From Neckera pumila (taxonomy: Eukaryota > Streptophyta > Bryopsida > Hypnales > Neckeraceae), in NCBI GenBank assembly GCA_963969595.1, contig OZ018411.1:27105445-27169444 (forward strand): a DNA stretch of 64,000 nt, read 5' to 3'. This document shows positions 12,554 through 24,300 of this stretch, in pieces. Position 1 is the first letter of the stretch. The number at the start of each line of letters is the position of its first letter. The notes beneath the pieces are model-generated. The model saw only the letters and a program-made list of their open reading frames with translations. It was not told where the DNA came from and did not search any database. A program made the translations under genes and the position numbers.

Positions 12554-12617
12554 ATGGAACACGAGGATGTGTACGTGGACGTGGACGAGGTCGTTTCCAA
12601 CATCGACAGTGACGAGG
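12554..12617 (+). other. Short ATG-led frame ending at a splice-donor-like GAG|GTAAGT
   Basis: An ATG after a purine-rich leader opens a 21-codon acidic frame rich in D, E and V (MEHEDVYVDVDEV...). It runs straight into GAGGTAAGTC, a strong donor consensus. It could be the first coding exon of a spliced element transcript driven from the TATA box at 10627. I cannot point to a second exon, so this is only a candidate. Confidence 0.3.
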
Positions 12618-12659
12618 TAAGTCACTAGGCTAATCCTTGGTGTTTTTCCCTAATTACCC

Positions 12660-13500
12660 TTTGATTTTCTTAATTAACCTTAATTAGCGTTAATGAGTAG
12701 AAAATAGTAACAAATTAGCGATTTAGATTCAAAAGTAGAAATTAGGATTAAAAGTCGAAATTTAGTAGTAATTTAGAAGTAAAACCTAGGATTAAGTTAG
12801 GAGTTAAAATAATTAGAGGCCAATTATTTAGAGGTTAGAAAATTTAGAAGAAGTGATTAGTTTAGAAGTAAAAATCTAGGGTTAAATTAGAAGTTAAAAA
12901 GAGTTTATTTAGAGTTAAATTAGGGATTAAAATCTAAAAGTATTTTAGGAGTAAAAAGATTGGAGTTAGTTTAGAGGTTAAAATTTAATTAGAATTAGGA
13001 AATACAAATCTAGAATTAAAAATTAGAGGTTAAGAAAGATTAGAGTAACATTTAGAAGATAAAATTTAGGAATTAAAATTTAAAAGTAATTTAGGAGTCA
13101 AAACTTAGAGTAACATTTAGAGGTTAAAAGGGTAGAGTAATATTTAGAAGATAAAATTTAGGGGTTTAAAAAATCAAAAAGTGATTTTACAAGTTAAAAT
13201 ATAGAAGTAAATTAGAAGTCAAAATCTAGAGTTAAACTAGGGGTTAAAATCTAGAGGTAATTTTTAGAAGTAAAAACTTAGAGTCAATCTAGAAGTTAGG
13301 AATTTGGAGTAAAATTTAGACGGTAGAAATTTGGAGTAAAATTTTGAAGTCAGAAAGTTAGAGTAGAAATTTAGAAGTAAATTTTTGAAGTTAAAAGTCA
13401 AAACCTAGAAGTAGAAGTAAAGAAGAAGTAAAAAACCTAGAGTCAAAATAGAATAGTAAAACAATTCAAAAGATAAAGCATAGAAGTTCATGTAGAAGGT
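12660..13500 (+). repeat. Degenerate purine-rich array (TTAGAAGTAAAA-type units)
   Basis: About 840 bases consist of variants of TTAGAAGTAAAA, TTAGAGGTTAAAA and CTAGAGTTAAAT at irregular 10-16 base spacing. Almost all C is absent from one strand. No reading frame survives. It looks like an old minisatellite or slippage-derived array inside the inserted element. Confidence 0.7.
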
Positions 13501-13909
13501 TGAAAGTCACAAACCCATTGAGACAGTGAACGTGTAGAAAAGAAGCGGGCAAAACACCATGGAAGGGACGTAGGATAGAAGAAGCGTCGAAATAGGTTTT
13601 TTTTTTCTGTCCTTTTATTACCTAGGCTGGTCTCTTGGGTTAGCAACTAGTTAGTGGACACTTGCACGCCAATCATAGCTACACCTACTGCCATCCACAA
13701 AACTAGGAAACTTAGCAAAGCTCCATTGCTTGGAAGGCACAATGGACCGCGCTCGTAAAAACACCCGTATATTTGAACATAGTGGATAAAGGCTAGAACC
13801 AAGACAATGTTTGCGTTATTACCAAGGGTGAGTGAAAAAGCGTAAAAGCGCCCACACTTAGCATTAGTGCAAAGGGTAGTAGCTCTACGCTTTAATTTTC
13901 TACCTAGAT

Positions 13910-14050
13910 CTAGTGCTCCTTGTCCTCTAAGTTTATGTCCTGTAAGAATAAGAGGTCTACAGGATTTTTGATGATATAGTGCCGCGGGTTATCAATTGCG
14001 GCTGGATTGTTCAACCCCCTAACATTTTGTGAGAGGATCTTGATCTTCAT
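13910..14050 (-). pseudogene. LINE ORF2 start: N-terminal endonuclease segment
   Basis: On the minus strand an ATG at 14050-14048 opens 46 codons beginning MKIKILSQNVRGLNN, with NPVDLLFLQDINLED further on. This is the conserved start of L1-type AP endonucleases (NVRGLN block and LQ-E/D block). A stop follows at 13912-13910, and LGRKLKRRA-like residues continue beyond it. The rest of the domain resumes at 9375, so this is the 5' part of the same ORF2. Confidence 0.85.
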
Positions 14051-16274
14051 AGAGGCTGTGGATCGAGAGTTTGCCTAGCACTCTCTTCGCGGTCAGGGGA
14101 AAGAACCCTCCTATATCTTGAGGTGTCCAATGCTGGAGCAATAGAAACTACATCCACACACATCTTGGGGGGGGGGGGGGGGGGGGAATGGTTACCTTGG
14201 GTTTTCTTTGCTGAAGCCTTGATGTTCCGCATGGATTGATTGCCTGCTAGTGGAAGTATGGATGAGTTCTCCTCATTTACACGCCATTATTGGGGCAATC
14301 TGTTTGTGTGATTGGAAACCCTAACTGCTATTGATACATTGTTCTCTGCTATTGGAGAAGTTGGTTGGAATCTATCATTTCTAAGGGGAGGAAAGGATAA
14401 TGAATCACTAAGTATGCTATCATGTATGTTGTTTTGTAATTGGATTTCTAGGTTTTGTGGAATTAGGTTAGTAATGCTAGGGTATCGGCTAGTGGTATTG
14501 TTCTGGGGGGTGTAGGGCTACGTATACATTAGGTCTAGTATACGAAGGAATACTAGAGCTTGGATCACTATGAGTATTAGGGGTCGGTTTGGGAGTTGGG
14601 TTTTTAGTGATCTCTAGATAGCTAGGGTTAGGGATTTGGAGACGGGGAGATTGAGGGAACTGGGGTGTTCTAGTCAGGGATTGGGTCTGTGAATTCACTG
14701 ATTGTTCGTTTGCGAGGTCGAGTGTGTTGCTAGGGTTTGAGACGCATAAGGGTGTCAGATTGGATTCCTGGATTCTACCTGTGGTTCTGTCTATGGTTTC
14801 GTCTTGTGCCTCGCGGTGTCTGTTAGGGCTTTTTGGTGAGACTAGATTGGATACATGTGTTGGATTATTGCCTAGTCTGAGAATAGGCAGCGAGGGAAGC
14901 TAAGTTGAAGGCTGTCGACTGGTCGTATCTGCGATGGAGGAGCTCTTTCCTTTGTGTTGCGTCACGTTAGGAGTTGCGGGATTGTGAACACCTGGCTAGC
15001 TCTCTCCTTCAGAGTCTTGTTTAGGAGAAAGTTACATTTGTTCTTGAATATTGTGTTCCTGCTGCTCCTGCTCATCTCTGCGTCTTTCAACGGAAACCCT
15101 CCTGGCCCAGTAGTGACTAGAACTGGCGGGCGTTGGTGCACGGCCACGTCTTCTGTAAACAACTAGGAGAAAACCATCTGCGTCCGATTCATATGGAGGA
15201 GAGCGATAGGAGCAGTGCTGTTTATTACTGTGTCTGTGAAACTTCTGTGATGAGTTGGATTTCAATAGAGCCGTTCTTGGTGGACGAGGGCGGAAATTGG
15301 TCTGTGATTCCTTTGAAATAGGGTTTATAAGTGGCATCACCGAGTTTGTGTCTTGGCTGCTTTTGGTCAGTCTCTGTGTGGATGCCTGCATTATAAGTGG
15401 GCACTCTCAAGCGGGATGGTTGGATGCTCGGCACCTGTGGCAACTTAGAGAATGGTCTTCGTAAGTGATGTGGATAGCTGTGGGTTCCTTGTTCCGGTTT
15501 TCTATGTGTATGTTGGAAGTCCACCTTTGTGTGAAGTTAGGGGCAATGCAAAATCTATAGTTGCTAAATGCAAGGTTGTGGATGTCAATTGAGAGTACTC
15601 TACCAAGGAGTTGGGCAATGGGGAGTGAGAAACGGATTAGTTCTAGTGGTAAATTGTCTAGTGTCAACCAGCAGAGATGACTAATTCCAATGGGGATTAT
15701 TGGGTTGAAGGAGGGCTTCCAATGGGAGTATGCTGCTTCCCCACCAGGGAAGTGATGGAGCTAGAGGTTTATAGCCTTTGCCATAGCCTCCTTGCTGTCT
15801 AATTTAATGTACTGGAAACCATTTCCAGCATCTTTGTGAAGTAGAATGGGTTGTGGGAAAATCAATTTTCCTAACTCTTCCAGCCATACGGGAATGTCTC
15901 TCACAGCAAATTGTCCTCCTACAAAGCTTGCGATAATAACACGCTCATGAAGATCCAAGATTTCTTGCGAGAGTGCAGCGGAATCAATGGCATTGCATGG
16001 GAGTACCTGATGTGTTTGTAGAAGACGGCCTGCCCAGTTGCAACTCAGGTTGGATGGGAGATCTTTGCCTGGCTCAGCTTCGAAAGGGTTGAATTTTGTC
16101 GATGGTGGTTCCTCTAGCGTTTTGTTGAAGTTGCCGCTGACAAGCTTGTGTGGATTGGTGGTGTGCAGATTTGCTGCAAAGTTTGCCGGCTTGGTGCTGT
16201 GCGGCTCCGCGGCACGTTCTTCCGCTCCTGGGAGGTTGTGTCTGACAACCGGAGCCCTCCCCTCTTGCCACTAG
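14051..16274 (-). pseudogene. L1-like LINE ORF1 (DUF4283-like plus CCHC zinc knuckle), decayed
   Basis: ORF1 of plant L1 elements encodes a nucleic-acid-binding chaperone. Here the minus strand shows a DUF4283-like stretch at about 15985-15560 (EILDLHERVIIASFVGG, DIPVWLEELGKLIF, GNGFQYIKLDSKEAM, then LTLDNLPLELIRF). A zinc knuckle follows near 15435 as CHRCRASNHPA, a stop codon, then EC, which keeps the C-x2-C-x4-H-x4-C spacing. A low-complexity S/R/P-rich C-terminal tail runs toward 14050. Stops and frame changes (for example 15761, 15410) mark it as a pseudogene. It sits directly 5' of ORF2, as expected. Confidence 0.8.
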
Positions 16275-17150
16275 TGTTGACTTGACGTCAGTCCCTCCAT
16301 AGCTCTAGTAATGTTGGTAGGTCGTTGAAGCGTGACTTGTCTGGCATGTAAGCGGTGTAGTTCCAAGTATGCATCCCCAGAGTATCATGCTTTCCCTTTG
16401 AGAACATCTTTATACGACTCCATGCTAAGCGTCTTTGACCTAGATTTAGCTTAATGTTGGTTGTCTGTAGTACTAGTTTCAGTTCTCGATGCAGATTAAG
16501 GTTGCAGAATGCAACTATAGGGAGGACTTAAGCTGTATCTAAGTTGTAGTTACGGTTCTAAGCTAAAACAGGTTGGATTAGGTTAACCAGAGTGACAGAG
16601 AGAATGACAGAGAATGCTAATGCTAGTTTTAGTTTAGTTTGCTTTTGTTTTTAGTTTTTGTTTGCCTTTGCTTTTAGTTGTTTAGTTTTTTAATCTATAT
16701 TCAATGAACTCCTATTGTAAATCTATAGATATAACTGGTATTCAGACTCGCTTGCTAGTTTGTGTCACAGGTAGAAAGACTACAAAGTGAGTTGGTACTA
16801 CTATGATTCAAAAAGAGAGATGCTTGCTAGTTTGTGTCACAGGTAGAAAGACTACAGAGTCAGCTAGTACTTTGAGATTTAGGAAGAGGGATGAGTAGCA
16901 AGGCGACGTAAATCTGAGTACTTTGGTTTGAATCGGAGCACCAACCGCACCCCCTAAGCGCGCGCAGAGCTACTTGAAATGCTTCACTCTTCCAAAGACC
17001 GGTGACGTCCTTGATTCACAAGAAGATCCACAAAGGAGCTGCATAAGCTCTGTTCGTGATCCGTCGTCGTCACTCAAAACCCAAGACCGAGGTGGGCTTG
17101 CTTCAAAATATTATGTTCCTCCCTCTCTAGCTAGCGATTAGCAGCTCCAA
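16275..17150 (-). mobile_element. Probable LINE 5' region with a 72-bp direct repeat
   Basis: This stretch lies just upstream of ORF1 in the LINE orientation and has no reading frame. A 34-base block starting CTTGCTAGTTTGTGTCACAG occurs at 16751 and again at 16823, and the following 20 bases are similar, giving two tandem units. Reiterated 5' units occur in some L1 promoters, but their function here is inference. The outer 5' boundary near 17.15 kb is a guess from the change in base composition. Confidence 0.45.
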
Positions 17151-17831
17151 AATTAACAATATTAGTGTCTAAAGATTTGTGTTATCCTCTGCTGCAAGGA
17201 TCTAGTGAATCCGCCCTGAAGAAATCCTAAGTCGATCGTCTAAACGGCAAAAAACTAATTTGCAAAGAGAGAAAATTGAGATCCAAAAAATACGGAGCCA
17301 TCCTACGCGCCATCAAAATCTGATCCTTTTCCAACCCCTTTTTCCATTGCCAAAAACTCATCAAAACCTAGCGCTAGTTTAAATTGAAAAGGGATATAAA
17401 TCCAACTATTAGAGTTTATTTTTTTTTTAAGAATGGTACTAGCTTAGGCTCTTTGAGAGGTATAAAAGAGTAAAACAAGACCCTGCTTGAACCTCATTCC
17501 AAATTTTTGTACCCCCAAAATGCTGGTGAACTCCACAAATTTTCTTCAGTTTTGTCCATTTTGAATAATCTTGTTGGTTCAGATACTTTTGAAAGTCCAA
17601 ATGTTATGAAACTCATTAGAGCATGTTATTAGCATAAAAGAAGCTATAAGAATTTCCAGTGAGGTTTTATTGCAATCTCAATAATTTTTAAGAATTTTTC
17701 ATCGTAGATTTTGGCGGTTGATGAGTTGATTGTCCGGAAGAGTATCTTTTGAATATCAAAAAGTTTAGAATTTTTTTATGGAACCTCTCATGGAATTCCA
17801 CAAAAGATGTATAGGCTCATATTCTTCCTCT
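17151..17831. other. Intergenic DNA, no gene
   Basis: No supported reading frame, RNA gene or repeat boundary is seen. The left part may still belong to the LINE 5' flank. Confidence 0.45.
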
Positions 17832-18163
17832 ATGGTTAATTTTGTTAAAATGGCGGCATTCCATTAAAATGGCACGTTATTTCAATTCAGAACAACCGTT
17901 TTGAAATCTACACTCGCCGTACATTCTAAAAATATACGCTTGTCCTAGATATCTAAAATCTATATCAATCCTAGATTTTTTAGAACGGTCAGTTTGAAAT
18001 CTATATAGTTCCTAGATGTTTGAAATTTACAACAGTCTTAGATGTCTGGAATCTATATCTAAACTAGATGTTCAGAGCGAGTGGTCTGAAAAAATGGCAC
18101 AAGGAATATGGCACAAGGAAAACATGGCATTAAAAATACCGCCATTTTAATGAAATTGGCCAT
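17832..18163. mobile_element. TIR/foldback element with AAAATGGCGG arms (332 bp)
   Basis: The left arm begins ATGGTTAATTTTGTTAAAAT and the complement of the right arm begins ATGGCCAATTTCATTAAAAT. Both continue into GGCGG[CT]ATT, so the arms pair over about 35 bases at roughly 80 percent. The interior holds four to five degenerate units of CCTAGATNTCTGAAATCTAT. There is no coding capacity. Confidence 0.6.
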
Positions 18164-20967
18164 CTCTACACTTGGGGTTTTTTTTGTGGCGTTGTAGTGC
18201 CAAAGAAAACTCATCAATCAACTTTGGAAAATTGACTATAATATTTTGAATATCAAAAATCTATGGAGCTTGCCACATTGGTAGCTGAGCTTGATCCGCT
18301 AGCAGTAGGGCAGCGCATGCTAGGTTTTAACGTTAGGGATTTTTTGCCAGCATTTCCTACCCTGGAGTCCACGATCGCTTGAATTATTGCCATTCTTCTT
18401 TATTCTTGTGCTCCAATTACTTCACTTTGAATAGTTGTGTTGCCATTGTCTCCTGGGTTTTATTGGATTTTGCGTATAAGTGCATTTGTAGATTGACAAA
18501 CGTGCAATTGTTCATGATGTTTTTGCCATCATTGTTCCATTATTGCTATGGCTTGCCAATTGCAGTTTTAGAGTAGCTATGCATTTCGCCAAGGTTCTCT
18601 CTAAGGGTGTATGTTGTGAAGTTCCACTCTACCTCTTGCCATTTGAATAGTACTTATTAATTGTTGTTTTTAGTGGTTGGGGTTTGGAGAAATGGCGTCC
18701 CCGCGGCTTCATGCATGTTTTGGTTGGCGCATGCAAATTAAATTAGGTTTTGGTCCTTGTTTTTGTCATGAACGTCCTTTGTCTTTTTTGTTTGGGTCTA
18801 AAAATTGCGCCACCATTCTCAATCTCTACAAAGGAGAATATAAAATCATCGTTTACTTCTTGAGCTAAATCAATTTTTTTTAAATAGTGTTGGTTTTCTT
18901 TGTTTTGAGTTCAAGAGGGTTAATGGTTTATGTGTATATGTCCCTTTTTACCTCTTATGTATTTTATATTCATGATGCCGCTATTCTTTCAACTCTACCC
19001 TTGGAAATTAGGGTTTAGCATCATTACCTTTTTATCGTGATGCAACATTCATTGCAAAGTTCTTGCAAGGAGAGGGATATAATTGTTCATATTAACAAAG
19101 GAGCACCCATTTTTAGAAGGGAAAAGGGAAGCTTACTAACAAACCATTCATTGGAGAGGTATATTGTCTGCTTGGCTACCGTCTCTCAAAAATAGCACTT
19201 GGAAGTGGTCTTCAGAAAGACACCAATAATATATATTTTATTAGATTTAGTTTTTTTTGCAAATTAGAAGTGAAGGCTTGGTACTTGGAGTAGACTTCAT
19301 TGCAAACAAAACGATGAAGGAGAACTTTCCTACATCATGGGATAAGCCAGTTGATCATTCTCATCCCAAAGGCTTGGTTTCTTTATATCCCACTTCAAGT
19401 CATTGACATATAGACATGCGCAATTAGTTAATGGTTGCAGGGTTTCATTGTAGGCACCATTTATTTGACTTTGTTTCCAATTCTAGAGGATTAATGTGGT
19501 ATCATTCATTTGTATGTTTGCATGTTTTTGTGTATTTATAGTATTCTTACAGTTTAGTGTCTCTCTCACCTTTGGCAAGGCCTTCTAGATACAGACAAAA
19601 TGCAAGTTTGGGTGAACTACTTGTGTCTATATTGAGTTTGTTTGTTGTTGTAAACTGCAGATAGAATGGATAAGTGTTTGTGCACTTGGCAAGTAGCTTT
19701 GGAGTAGCCTTGCACAACACTCTAGTTTCACATGAGATTCAGAAGTTCAACACCATGCAAGTGAAAGCATGCTGTCAGTGAGTATTTTTTTTATGTCAAC
19801 TTCCTTCACTTTAAAAGGCTTGATTCAACCTTTTTCTATACCCTCATCATCTGAAATTATATATTTCAAATCTTTTTTTATAAGGCTCGTGGCCACAACC
19901 AATAATGACTTGAGTTTTTGTTCATCTCAGATTCAATAAGTAAGAAAATTGTGTGTTTTTCATATTGTTGTATTGTTGTAGTATTTTTTGGATTCATATT
20001 ATGCTTTGAGATTTGAAAAAGAGTATCCATTTGCAGTGCATATGGGCAAATATGTGCGGAATATGAATCATGGATAGGTATGAAGGAGCTTCACTGTTTT
20101 GTTGCACCAACAGCATGTGTTCAAATGCTAAATCCGTTTGCTAATTTTGTTGACTTCATCATTAGAAGTTGGTTTGGATGTGTGTAGATCTATGTTATGT
20201 ATCTCAAATAACGGAGTGAGATTACAAAATAGTTGCATTTCAAATTAGTTCTACACAATATGTGTTCAAATATGTGCCTCTTCATAATTTTGAACTGGCG
20301 TTTTGCAAGCTTTGTAGTTCTTGAGTTTTTTTGCCTGATGCACACTAAGATTTTGCTCCCCTTTGCCATTTTTATACACGCTTGAATTATATTTGCCCCC
20401 AAAAAGAACAAAGAAAAAAAATCTATTGCCAACTAGTACATCCACAATTTTAGGATGATTGCCACAGCAAAAACTTTGGACTACTTTTGCAAATTGCTAC
20501 ATCAGCACTGCCTACCAACAAATATTTCCTTTTTGTTTATTTCAAGAAATATGAAAAAGACCTACTCTACGCATTTAAAGAAGAAAAATCAAATCTTGCT
20601 ATCTCTTTTAAATTTCGGTAACCAAAGAATCTTTCACACAGAGGGAATCTTGAAAAATCAATTTTGTCGTTGAATTCTAAGCATGAATTTCACCCTAGAA
20701 CACCGCACTTTGACCGTAGATGCCCTCCATTGGTACATCTCAAGTTCGTAACACCTGTAGACTAACAATTGGAGTTTCTACTATTTTACACAATCAACTA
20801 GGAAATTGAAATCTTTCTTTAGGAATTGCTTTAGGGATCTCACATAGGTTCCTTTCATATCAATTTAGCCATAATTTGTCACATTGTAGATTCACTATAG
20901 TCACTAGTTAATTTTTGATGTCTCAATTTTCAATTTCGGAATTCTATTAATCTTGTTTTGGATATTA
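18164..20967. other. Intergenic DNA, no gene
   Basis: About 2.8 kb with only chance reading frames under 85 codons and no conserved motif. T-rich and A-rich blocks are common. Confidence 0.5.
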
Positions 20968-21544
20968 ACCCTTTAGTGACCGGTTGACCACTTTTGGGTC
21001 AAGTTTTAGATTCTTTGTCTTTTACTGCCCTCAATACAGGGTGTTTGAAAAAACTCAAAGAGTAATGCAAATAAAGCTTCAGCATGCGCTCTAAACAAAT
21101 CTAGTTTCAAAGAATTCTGTAGTGTAACAAGGTAGCTATGCTTGTCCAAAGACAAGAGGGCCGACTTGAGTCATACCTTCTAAATTGCATATATATTCAG
21201 CAACTCATGTAATTCTATTTGAAATTGATGCTTAAGAACATTAGAAACGTTGCTTAGTAATCCCATGAATTGTAGAGGCATGTTTCAAAAGTTATAGGCA
21301 ATAATGTATTATGCTGCTTCAGCTGAAGGCTACTTCGATGGATCTCACCTTGAAGATCTCTCATAACAAATTGCACCGTCAGATCATGTTCACTTTTTGT
21401 TATTTTCATGGATAAAGCCTTCAACATCAATTTCTACGCTCTGACCTTGGATTATTTCCTTAGAGTAGTGATGAAATTCCCTTTTCCAAAGTTGTATTCA
21501 AAAATTGAGCTCATCCTTCAAATCAACCATGGTCATTTAAGGGT
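20968..21544. mobile_element. TA-ACCCC family TIR element (577 bp)
   Basis: Left end ACCCTTTAGTGACCGG and right end (complement) ACCCTTAAATGACCATGG, with TA at both borders. The ends match the family consensus ACCCCTAAAGGACC with a few changes. No reading frame of note lies inside. Confidence 0.5.
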
Positions 21545-23952
21545 TAAATAGCTAATTGGGTGTTAAATAGTAATAGTTGGGTTGTCTTCTAAACTCACAG
21601 CGGATTCCTATGGATTTGAAAGGCTAGGTGAAAAGACTTTAAAGGATAGGCTAGGTTATTTGGGTTAGTATGTGTCTATTGATTCCTATTAGGAGGGGTG
21701 TGGTTCATTTTTCTTTCACCCATTGCAAGGAGAGCATAGAGTCCAACTCAAATTGGCTACTCTTTTGTTGTTATAAATTAATGATTAATTGAATTTAGTT
21801 GCCTATTTGGATATTTTGTGTTTGTGATTGAGGAGTTTGTGTTAGATCTATGACTGTTTGTTGTGTGATTATGTGTAAGCCAAATTGGAATTGCAATAGT
21901 CGCAATTGCTGAATTTGCACGAGTTATTTGAGTTGGTGTTGTTGAAGTTGAATTATATTTACTTGGAGTGTTGAGCAATTGAGTTGGAAATAGATTCCTA
22001 ATTGTAACTAGGGGCTAAAAATCAATTCTCTATTGATATAAAATTTCCATTGACAAGCTTCCCTTGGTTTGAACTTATTACATTGTAGAATAATTTTCTA
22101 ATTGGTAATTATTCCTTTCAATATACATGCATTGTAGATTTAGGCAGTTTAGGCAAAACACTCTATTTAGGACCAAGTACTATATTGACCTTTATCAATG
22201 ACAACAATCATTGTTGTTCTTTTATCAATTTAAGACACACTTGGTTTTGTGGACCTTTTCATTGATGAAATATTATAAAGATATTTTAGAGGGATCATGA
22301 TGCTTGACTTATCTTCTAAAGGCGCATTCTCATCAAAGGGTATCTTAGCCACTAAGTGCCTAAACTTTTCCTATGAAAAAAGAGCATAGGCTTACAATTA
22401 TTTCCCATGAAGTATATTGATTCTTTTTCAAAATCAAAACGTATAGATGCTTGCTTATTAGTATGCACGCCAATTTCAAGTGCAAATTTGCATAGGAATT
22501 GTAAGATTATAACAAGAGAAATGTGCGCATGCTCTTTTTAATATGATACCGCTCTCTACAATGTTTGGAATATATTTATATAAGATTTTTTGGGATTGGA
22601 GGTAACATGAACAACTAAAAATTGTATTAGCACATTAAAATGCAGTTCCAAAGACTAATTAAGTTCAAATGAAGAGCTATCAAAACTCATTACACAATCC
22701 ACCTTGCAATTATCAAAATGCCATTTTTTTTAATAAATAGAAATTGCAAATAATTTCAAACAATTGAATGTTCAAATTTTCAATGGTGAAAATCATTAAA
22801 ACACTTTACACTCTTTCCAATGGGACCATTTTCAAAGCAAATGGATAAGTACAATTTTTAAGATCTCAATTCAAGTGAAATTGGCAAGCTCTACTTAAAG
22901 CCAAGAAATTTAGTAAAATTTGTAAGCTTTACTCTTCTACAATGGTACATGTCTACCTTTAAAGACCTCTCAAAAATCAAATATTTTCCATTTTTCAACA
23001 TAAAAATAAAAAATTATAATAGTCAACCTTCAAAATTGCCCGTAAAATTTTTCAAAACAGTTACAAGAATTTAATTGCCTATACCAAAACAAGCTAGAAA
23101 TTTTATAGCAACCATATATGGTCAATTGGGCAGTTAGAGGTTAACTTCTAAATGCCTAGGTATTTGCACCAAAACTAAAGGTGCAATTAGAGATGATTCT
23201 TAATAAATTTTCAATGAAATTGTAAGAAATAATTGTTGTAAAGAATTGAGATTTTTGATTTGTATGGTTGGATTTTCAAAATTATTTCAAAACATTATCA
23301 TATTCAAAATTCATTTAAATACATTCAAAATTTTTATAACAACATTTAAAAAAAAAATTTGAGTTCTAATGTCACTGGCTAAAAGTATGAGATTTATGAA
23401 ATTTAACATGTATTACCTATGACTTGTATGTTTTAGTCAATATGTTTAAAAATCAATTGAGAATACAAACCTTTTTTTAACCAAAACAAATTTCATTTGC
23501 ATTTTCAAAAAAATTATAAAGAAGAAGGTGGAAATGAAAGAAAATACTAAACTGCTAATAATTTTGGCAAAAAATTGAGAGTTGAAAATTCCAATGGTGA
23601 AAATGATTAATTAATTTTATTTGGGTCTTTAGATTAATACCTAATCAAAATCATCAGAACCATTCACTTCTAAATAGTAAGAACGAAATTACTTGGAACT
23701 TTATATTGAAGGCAGTGAAACTAGAAAAAATATACAAAGTTGTTTTTGGAGCTCAATTTTGAAGATCTTCTAATAAAAACAAAAACACATGATATATGTT
23801 GATTACTTCCAAAATCCCAAAAGGCTCTTTAATCTCTTAGAATTAAGTTAAGACTAGGCCACATCTTTCTATTGCATTAACATGTATATTGTCCGTCATG
23901 CCATATTTTTCTATTCATAGATAGAACAAGTCTATATTGACCTCTTTATTTA
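21545..23952. other. AT-rich intergenic DNA, scattered family-like blocks
   Basis: No gene is seen. Blocks like TTCAATGGTGAAAATCATT (about 22778 and 23596) echo internal parts of the large TA-ACCCC elements, which suggests very old copies. Ends cannot be placed. Confidence 0.4.
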
Positions 23953-24300
23953 CATCTTACATACAATAATAAAAAAGATTTATCTTTCTATTTTTATATA
24001 GTGTAAATTTAAAGCAAGATAAATTGATTGCACCATTGAATAATTCAAGAAAAAGTATAATTCATATAAAAAAATTGTTGAATAATGAAAGTGACATTTA
24101 ACCAAGCAAATTTGTACGTAAGAAGTCACATCTTACATACAACAATTAAAGAGCCTTATCTTTCTATTCTTCTGTAATGTGAGTTTAAAGCAAGATAAAA
24201 CAAATGTACAGTTGAATAGCTCAAGTGAAAGTATAGTTTGTGTTGAAAAAACTGAATATTGAATATTGAAAGTGACATTTGACCAAAACAATCATAGAGG
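23953..24300 (+). repeat. Two tandem units of about 176 bp
   Basis: A unit starting CATCTTACATACAA begins at 23953 and again at 24129. Both contain TTATCTTTCTATT, AAAGCAAGATAAA and GAAAGTGACATTT in the same order. The copies have diverged noticeably. Confidence 0.65.

Larger units (their letters stand above)
9376..13860. mobile_element. About 4.5 kb insertion that splits the LINE endonuclease domain
   Basis: LINE ORF2 sequence stops near 13860 (minus strand) and resumes at 9375, so the DNA between is a later insertion, possibly several nested ones. Its left border is a run of 11 T (9376-9386), which would be a 3' A tail if the insert lies in the same orientation as the LINE. The right border is placed only roughly, because the LINE frame fades between 13910 and 13800. 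There is no gag, integrase or transposase. It contains a plus-strand TATA box, two tandem arrays, a short ATG-led exon-like frame and a long degenerate purine-rich array. It may be a non-autonomous LTR-type element without coding genes; this is inference. Confidence 0.55.

Noticed and set aside
14489..15391. Several plus- and minus-strand frames of 60-120 codons as host genes
   Set aside because: They are shadow frames of the decayed LINE ORF1 region.
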